Both the position numbers and the translations under genes were made by a program. From CAVOBC01 sp963693635 (GTDB taxonomy: Bacteria; Pseudomonadota; Gammaproteobacteria; Pseudomonadales; Azotimanducaceae): 11,504 nt of DNA. The notes below the pieces were generated by a model. It saw only the letters and a program-made list of their open reading frames with translations, was not told the DNA's origin and ran no database searches. Numbering within the stretch: position 1 is the stretch's first letter; every line of letters starts with the position of its first letter. Location: the NCBI GenBank assembly GCA_963693635.1, contig CAVOBC010000132.1, positions 1-11,504 of the forward strand, read 5' to 3'. This document shows, piece by piece, positions 7,051 through 11,504 of the stretch.

Positions 7051-7055
7051 AGGGG
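7051..7055 (+). promoter_or_regulatory. ribosome binding site choosing the binding-protein start
   Basis: AGGGG lies six bases before the ATG at 7062 and is the best Shine-Dalgarno match among the possible starts of the binding-protein gene (7002, 7017, 7062, 7107 and 7122). It is the main reason for choosing 7062. Confidence 0.55.
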
Positions 7056-7061
7056 TTTGGC

Positions 7062-9098
7062 ATGCGACGTGAGACGGCAGTCGGGCGGGTCGCTTACCGC
7101 AACCTCATGACTCGCAACCTCATGACTCGCAGCCTCGTGACTCACAGCCTCATTGTTCTGCTGGCTTTGCTGGTAACCGCGTGCCGCGATCCCGCAGACA
7201 CGGCGCAGCCGCTCGACGCAAATGGCATGCCCGCAGCAGGCGCCCCGGACGTCACTGCAGAGGTCGACGCTTTTTACCGCGACAACCCTGACTTTTTCAC
7301 GTTCGCGAGTCCTACCGATCTGCCGGACGGACTTAACTGGCAAGACGGCTCCTCGCTTCCGGACATCGGCTCAAGCGACGCGATCAAAGGCGGCACCGAG
7401 TACGCGCGACTGCAGGACTTTCCACGCACGTTCCGCACCGTGGGGCCAGACTCCAACGGTTCCTTCAGGGTCTGGATTCTGGACGACGTGCAGATGTCCC
7501 TCGCACACCGCCATCCGGACGAATTCGACTTTTTCCCGGGTCTTGCGAAGTCCTGGGCGGTCGACCGTGAAGCCAAGACGGTCTATGTAAAACTGAATCC
7601 AGCGGCTCGATGGTCAGATGGTGAAGCGATCACGGCCGATGACTTCATGTTCATGTTCTTCTTCTACCGCTCGCAACACATCGTCGCACCCTGGTACAAC
7701 AACTGGTATGGCACCCAATACACGAACATCACGAAGTATGACGATCACACGATGGCGGTCAGTATCCCGGAGGCAAAGCCCAACATGTCTGCCAGGGTGC
7801 TCGGCCTCTCGCCAAAGCCGCGCCACTTCTACAGCGAGTTTGGCCCCGACTTCGTCGAACGCTATCAATGGCGCTTCCCGCCCACAACGGCCGCTTATGT
7901 CATCCACGACAAGGACATCAAGAAGGGCCGCTCCGTCACCCTGACCCGGGACTCAAGCTGGTGGGCCAAAGACTTAAAGTTCTGGCGCAATCGCTTCAAC
8001 ACAGACCGCATACACCTCTCTGTCATTCGAGACACCCCCAAGGTCTTCGAAGCCTTCAAGCGCGGCGATATCGATCAGTTCTCACTCAACCTTGCCGAGT
8101 ACTGGTACGAGAAACTGCCGGACGACGATGCGGACGTCGAAAGTGGCTACATCCACAAGAGCGTGTTCTACAACATTCGGCCAAGACCCACGTGGGGCCT
8201 CTGGATCAACAGCCACAAGCCCTTGCTGGACAATCCCGATGTGCGGATTGGCCTCAATCACTCGACCAACTGGCAGCTTGTGATCGACAAGTATTTTCGT
8301 GGCGACTACACCCGCATGCGGACGTCATCTGACGGCTTCGCTGACTTCACCCATCCGGGCCTCCAGGCACGGCAGTTTGATATCGAAAAGGCCGCAGAGT
8401 ATTTTTCCCGCGCAGGTTTCGACCGGCGTGGCGACAAGGGCATCCTGACCAATGCCGCTGGCGTTCCCCTCAGCTTCACGCTGTCAACGGGGTATGAAAA
8501 CCTGAAAGACGCCCTGACCATCCTCAAGGAAGAGGCAGCGAAAGCCGGCGTCGAATTCCGCATCGAGGTGCTGGATAGCACGTCCGGCTGGAAGAAGGTG
8601 CAGGAGAAGAATCACGACATCCACCTTGTCGCGTTCAGCGTCTCGCTCGAAATGTACCCGCGGTTCTGGGAGACGTATCACTCTGTCAATGCCTACAACA
8701 ACGCCTTCGCCGACGACGGCTCGATCAACCCCGAGCGTAAGGTCAAGACCCAGACCAATAACCTTGAGATGCTGGCAATGCCCGAGATGGATGTACTGGT
8801 CGACCGCTACCGTGCGTCCGAGTCGCGTGAAGAAATGGTCGAACTCGCTCACCGCATGACCGAGATCCATCACGGCTACGCCTCGTTCATCCCCGGCTAC
8901 GTCCAGCCTTTCTATCGCACGGGCTACTGGCGCTGGGTCCGATACCCCGACAACTTCAACCACAAGCACTCACGATCGGCGACGCAACTCTTTATTCACT
9001 GGATCGACCAGGATATGAAAAAGGCGACGCAGACAGCGCGAGCCGACGGCGTCTCATTCCCGCCCGCGCGTCGGGTTTACGATCAGTTCTCGAAGTAG
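7062..9098 (+). CDS. yejA: periplasmic oligopeptide-binding lipoprotein, YejA-like (SBP family 5)
   Basis: This is the extracytoplasmic solute-binding protein (678 residues from the chosen start) that delivers ligand to the YejB/YejE-like channel. It begins with a lipoprotein signal: a long basic n-region, a hydrophobic stretch LIVLLALL and a lipobox LVTAC with the acylated cysteine encoded at 7182-7184. The +2 residue is Arg. The mature part has the SBP_bac_5 pattern: GGTEYARLQDFPRTF, FFPGLAKSWAVD, VKLNPAARWSDGEAITADDFMF, then NPDVRIGLNHSTNWQ, and it ends with periplasmic-binding helices resembling YejA. The frame stays open upstream to 6606 but that part overlaps yejE. ATGs at 7002 (TGATG overlap with the yejE stop), 7017, 7062, 7107 and 7122 are all possible. 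7062 has the best ribosome site and leaves a 40-residue signal peptide. A 15-base tandem repeat lies in the n-region. The bound ligand is unknown. Confidence 0.92.
   Translation: MRRETAVGRVAYRNLMTRNLMTRSLVTHSLIVLLALLVTACRDPADTAQPLDANGMPAAGAPDVTAEVDAFYRDNPDFFTFASPTDLPDGLNWQDGSSLPDIGSSDAIKGGTEYARLQDFPRTFRTVGPDSNGSFRVWILDDVQMSLAHRHPDEFDFFPGLAKSWAVDREAKTVYVKLNPAARWSDGEAITADDFMFMFFFYRSQHIVAPWYNNWYGTQYTNITKYDDHTMAVSIPEAKPNMSARVLGLSPKPRHFYSEFGPDFVERYQWRFPPTTAAYVIHDKDIKKGRSVTLTRDSSWWAKDLKFWRNRFNTDRIHLSVIRDTPKVFEAFKRGDIDQFSLNLAEYWYEKLPDDDADVESGYIHKSVFYNIRPRPTWGLWINSHKPLLDNPDVRIGLNHSTNWQLVIDKYFRGDYTRMRTSSDGFADFTHPGLQARQFDIEKAAEYFSRAGFDRRGDKGILTNAAGVPLSFTLSTGYENLKDALTILKEEAAKAGVEFRIEVLDSTSGWKKVQEKNHDIHLVAFSVSLEMYPRFWETYHSVNAYNNAFADDGSINPERKVKTQTNNLEMLAMPEMDVLVDRYRASESREEMVELAHRMTEIHHGYASFIPGYVQPFYRTGYWRWVRYPDNFNHKHSRSATQLFIHWIDQDMKKATQTARADGVSFPPARRVYDQFSK
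7101..7145 (+). repeat. 15-bp tandem repeat in the lipoprotein signal peptide
   Basis: Two identical units AACCTCATGACTCGC (7101-7115 and 7116-7130) are followed by a degenerate third (7131-7145, 12 of 15 matching) and the beginning of a fourth. They encode NLMTR-NLMTR-SLVTH-SLIV just before the hydrophobic core of the signal peptide. Units one and two each carry an in-frame ATG. The period keeps the reading frame, so copy-number change would lengthen or shorten the n-region without breaking the gene. Confidence 0.9.
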
Positions 9099-9123
9099 TG
9101 CAGCAACCCGCGCGCGGATATCC

Positions 9124-10104
9124 ATGACCGATCCTCTGCTCCGGGTAGCCGACCTCGTCACGGAGTTTGATACCGACGAAGGCCGTGTGCGCGCGGTCGA
9201 TTCGGTGTCTTTCGACATCGGCAGGGGCGAGACACTCGGCATCGTCGGCGAGTCGGGCTGTGGCAAAAGCGTGACCGCGCTGTCGATCATGCGTCTGCTG
9301 CCGTACCCCATGGGCCAGATCGTGAGCGGCAGTATCACGCTGGAAGACCGCGATATGACCCGGCTCACCATCAGTGAAATGGAGAAAATCCGCGGCGCGC
9401 GGATCGGCATGGTGTTCCAGGAGCCCATGACGGCGCTCAATCCGCTACACACAATTGGCCGGCAACTTGCCGAAATTCTGCTGCTGCACAAGGACATCTC
9501 GAAGGACGCGGCACTCAGGCAGAGCGCTGAGATGCTGGATCGCGTCGGCATCCCCGCACCCGACATTCGTCTTGGCGAGTATCCCCATCAACTCTCGGGC
9601 GGCATGCGCCAGCGCGTGGTGATCGCCATGGCGTTGGCATGTTCCCCGGCGCTGCTGATTGCCGACGAACCGACGACGGCGCTCGACGTGACCATCCAGG
9701 CCCAGATTCTGGAGCTGATCCGCGAGTTGCAAAACGAGATGGGCATGTCAGTGCTGCTGATCACGCATGATCTTGGCGTGATCGCAGAGACGTCTGATCG
9801 GGTGGTCGTGATGTACGCAGGCCGGGTCGCCGAGCGAGGCTCGGTCTTCGACATCTTCGATCATCCAGGACATCCGTATACGCGCGGCCTCCTCGCGTCT
9901 ATCCCACGTCTCGACACCGTGCCAAAATCCAGATTGCCGGTCATCGACGGCATGGTCCCCGGACTGCTAGACCTGCCTCGTGGCTGCCGTTTCGACAACC
10001 GCTGCCCCTTTGGTACCGATGCGTGTGCGCAGACACTTCCAGAACTTGAAACGGTGTCGCCTGACCATGATGTGAGCTGTCTGCGCTGGGACAGTATCGG
10101 ATGA
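9124..10104 (+). CDS. oligopeptide ABC transporter ATPase, DppD/OppD type (N-terminal YejF equivalent)
   Basis: This 326-residue cytoplasmic ATPase energises the permease pair. It contains Walker A GESGCGKS (42-49), the Q-loop glutamine (Q99 in VFQEP), the ABC signature LSGGMRQR (157-164), Walker B LLIADE (177-182) with catalytic E182, the D-loop ALDVT and the switch histidine H215 (ITHD). The C-terminal oligopeptide-transporter extension carries cysteines C288, C294, C301 and C319, the spacing seen in family members with a proposed [4Fe-4S] site. In enteric bacteria this half is fused to the next as one protein, YejF. Here the two halves are separate genes. It begins 25 bases after the binding-protein stop and its stop codon overlaps the next start by four bases (ATGA). 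No truncation is visible. Confidence 0.95.
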   Translation: MTDPLLRVADLVTEFDTDEGRVRAVDSVSFDIGRGETLGIVGESGCGKSVTALSIMRLLPYPMGQIVSGSITLEDRDMTRLTISEMEKIRGARIGMVFQEPMTALNPLHTIGRQLAEILLLHKDISKDAALRQSAEMLDRVGIPAPDIRLGEYPHQLSGGMRQRVVIAMALACSPALLIADEPTTALDVTIQAQILELIRELQNEMGMSVLLITHDLGVIAETSDRVVVMYAGRVAERGSVFDIFDHPGHPYTRGLLASIPRLDTVPKSRLPVIDGMVPGLLDLPRGCRFDNRCPFGTDACAQTLPELETVSPDHDVSCLRWDSIG

Positions 10105-11237
10105 CCACGCCCATCCTCTCCGTTCGCGATCTCAAGATGCACTTCCCCGTGAAAGAGGGCCTCTTCCTGCAGGCGAAGCGCCACAACCGCGCGGTCGATG
10201 GCGTCTCGTTTGACCTCAATTCCGGCGAAACCCTGGGTCTGGTCGGCGAATCAGGCTGCGGCAAGTCGACGCTCGGGCGTTGCATCGCACGGCTCTACCA
10301 ACCAACGGACGGGACCATCCGCTTTCTGGGGTCCGACATCAGCCGAGCCCGCGGCAAAGCCCTGCTGCCGCTCCGCCGTGACCTGCAGATGATCTTCCAG
10401 GATCCCATGGAGTCACTCAACTCACGCCATACCGTCGGTGACATTCTCGCTGAGCCGTTCATTGTTCAGCGCATCGGCAACCGCGAATCGCGCAGCAAGC
10501 GGGTGGCAGCGTTGCTCGATATCGTCGGGTTGCCCGCACGCTCGGTCAGCCGTTATCCGTTTGAATTCTCGGGTGGCCAACGCCAGCGCATCGGCATCGC
10601 CCGGGCCATCGCCCTTAATCCCAGGCTTGTCATCTGCGACGAACCCGTCTCCGCGCTCGATGTTTCCATCCAGAGTCAGATACTGAATCTGCTGAATGAC
10701 CTGCAGCAGGAGTTCAATCTGGCCTACCTGTTTATCGCCCATGATCTTGCGGTGGTAAAACACATCGCCGATCGCATCGCCATCATGTATCTCGGCAAGT
10801 TTGTGGAATCCGGGTCGGGCGAGGTCATCTATCGAAATCCCCTGCATCCTTATACGCGCTCGCTGATCTCCGCGATCCCGGTGCCAGACCCGCATGTGAC
10901 CAGAAGCCGCCAGATTCTGGTCGGCGATGTGCCGTCGCCGATCAACCCGCCGTCCGGATGCGCGTTCCACTCGCGCTGCCCGAACATGCAGGAGCAATGT
11001 CGCTCGGTACAGCCCGTGCTCCGCCGAGCGCCGGCAGATGATCCCCAATCCGCCAGCGCGCTCGACACGCATGTGCCCACAGGGAGCCAAATTGCAGATG
11101 CTGCGGTCGACACTCCCCGACCCGGCACTAACGAACTCGTTGCGTCAGAAACCCACCAACTCGCTTGCCACCTTGACCTGCCGCAAGGCCTTCCTCAAGA
11201 CCCGCCGCAAGCGGTATCGCAAGACCTGGGTAGTTAG
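10101..11237 (+). CDS. oligopeptide ABC transporter ATPase, DppF/OppF type (C-terminal YejF equivalent), extended C-terminus
   Basis: This 378-residue ATPase pairs with the preceding DppD-type subunit. Walker A GESGCGKS is at 49-56, the Q-loop at Q100 (IFQDP), the signature reads FSGGQRQR (156-163, Phe for the usual Leu), Walker B LVICDE is at 176-181 and the switch histidine is H214 (IAHD). The C-terminal cysteines are C287, C293 and C300 (GCAFHSRCPNMQEQC), and a HQLACHL block supplies C356. In most relatives only about 20 residues separate the third and fourth cysteines. Here there are 55, owing to an insertion of about 35 residues rich in Ala, Asp, Pro, Thr and Ser. The protein ends in a Pro/Gln-rich tail made by a 12-base tandem repeat. 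Its ATG overlaps the previous stop (ATGA). The terminal hairpin repeat begins at the stop codon itself. The ATPase call is certain; the significance of the tail is unknown. Confidence 0.93.
   Translation: MTTPILSVRDLKMHFPVKEGLFLQAKRHNRAVDGVSFDLNSGETLGLVGESGCGKSTLGRCIARLYQPTDGTIRFLGSDISRARGKALLPLRRDLQMIFQDPMESLNSRHTVGDILAEPFIVQRIGNRESRSKRVAALLDIVGLPARSVSRYPFEFSGGQRQRIGIARAIALNPRLVICDEPVSALDVSIQSQILNLLNDLQQEFNLAYLFIAHDLAVVKHIADRIAIMYLGKFVESGSGEVIYRNPLHPYTRSLISAIPVPDPHVTRSRQILVGDVPSPINPPSGCAFHSRCPNMQEQCRSVQPVLRRAPADDPQSASALDTHVPTGSQIADAAVDTPRPGTNELVASETHQLACHLDLPQGLPQDPPQAVSQDLGS
11176..11223 (+). repeat. 12-bp degenerate tandem repeat at the 3' end of the last ATPase gene
   Basis: Four units of 12 bases (starting 11176, 11188, 11200 and 11212) each end in CAAG, with a partial fifth beginning ACCTG at 11224. 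The first and third differ at only two positions. They encode the tetrapeptide series DLPQ-GLPQ-DPPQ-AVSQ-DL at the extreme C-terminus. Confidence 0.8.
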
Positions 11238-11379
11238 GTCCTGTCCCAGAACTCCGTTCTGGGGCGGGCACTGGCGTGCGGTGCAAGGATGCACCGCCAT
11301 TTTCTGCAAGAACATGCGAGGTTTGTTTGCAAACCGACTTCCAAGAATTGTCAGGATGACAATTTTGGGACAAGAACTA
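11235..11379. repeat. multi-hairpin element with imperfect terminal inverted repeats (MITE-like)
   Basis: Ends TAGGTCCTGTCCCA (11235-11248) and TGGGACAAGAACTA (11366-11379) are inverted repeats with 12 of 14 matches. Between and across them lie four hairpins: CCCAGAAC-tcc-GTTCTGGG (11245-11263), GCGGTGCA-agga-TGCACCGC (11278-11297), GGTTTG-tttg-CAAACC (11320-11335) and AATTGTCA-gga-TGACAATT (11346-11364). No transposase is encoded. The left end overlaps the stop codon of the last importer gene. It looks like a dispersed palindromic intergenic repeat of the kind common in gammaproteobacteria, and it could also end the operon transcript or stabilise its 3' end. Copy number elsewhere is unknown. 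Confidence 0.6.
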
Positions 11380-11504
11380 GGGAACCTCTGATCTATGAGC
11401 AATCTGGCACCAGATTAGTGTCATCGTTGTTACGTCGCTGATTTTTTGAGGTCGAATCGGGTTTCCTGCGTTCGTTCACGTCGTTTTTCTTTGTTTTCTC
11501 CGCA
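11380..11504. other. AT-richer right flank, possible edge of an insertion sequence
   Basis: After a CTAG (11377-11380) the sequence begins GGAACCTCTGA, which resembles the outer ends of some IS5-group elements that target YTAR sites, and it becomes more AT-rich towards the window edge. A 7 bp hairpin, AATCTGG-ca-CCAGATT, lies at 11401-11416. The minus strand is open from the edge in two frames for a few dozen codons but no recognisable transposase motif is visible. The insertion-sequence reading is tentative because the other end is outside the window. Confidence 0.25.

Noticed and set aside
6606..7061. Upstream extension of the binding-protein frame
   Set aside because: The part up to 7002 overlaps the yejE coding sequence in another frame and encodes no domain. 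A lipoprotein signal with a good ribosome site begins at 7062.
10422..11090. 222-codon minus-strand open frame
   Set aside because: It is a shadow of the DppF-type ATPase, which has every ABC ATPase motif in the opposite direction.

Overview
The window is an 11.5 kb GC-rich bacterial chromosomal segment. The gene families (an ABC1/UbiB-type kinase, a Yej-type peptide importer, a flavin monooxygenase), the coding density and the palindrome-rich intergenic repeats suggest a proteobacterium, most likely a gammaproteobacterium. Nothing in the sequence fixes the species. I saw no rRNA, tRNA, CRISPR array or phage genes.

Layout. (1) Bases 1-3431 hold three minus-strand genes: an ABC1/UbiB-family atypical kinase cut by the left edge (1-1009), a 354-residue ferritin-like diiron protein seven bases upstream of it (1017-2081), and, beyond a 483 bp spacer, a stand-alone FAD/NAD(P)H reductase of the ferredoxin-NADP reductase fold (2565-3431). 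(2) The 2082-2564 spacer has no gene but is full of palindromes: an operator-like inverted repeat near the diiron gene, a compact hairpin element at about 2297-2412, and a nested hairpin just downstream of the reductase gene. (3) From 3569 all genes are on the plus strand: a flavin-containing monooxygenase (3569-4813), then a complete Yej-like oligopeptide ABC importer in the order permease B, permease E, lipoprotein binding protein A, ATPase D, ATPase F (4889-11237). (4) After the last stop codon there is a 145 bp multi-hairpin repeat with imperfect terminal inverted repeats (11235-11379), then an AT-richer stretch that may be the edge of an insertion sequence.

How the genes may work together. 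The diiron protein and the ABC1 kinase are almost certainly one operon. The nearby reductase lacks its own iron-sulfur domain and could pass electrons to a redox partner such as the diiron protein; this is inference. On the other side of the divergent region, the monooxygenase lies 75 bp before the importer and could oxidise an imported N- or S-containing compound, also inference. The importer is confidently a peptide/opine/nickel-family transporter closest to YejABEF (known in enterics for peptide and microcin C uptake), but its substrate cannot be read from sequence.

The most noteworthy items are the diiron-ABC1 kinase pair with an altered KxGQ motif (KMCQ), the monooxygenase-importer cluster, short tandem repeats remodelling the binding-protein signal peptide and the last ATPase's C-terminus, and two hairpin elements, one with a loop resembling a CsrA/RsmA site.
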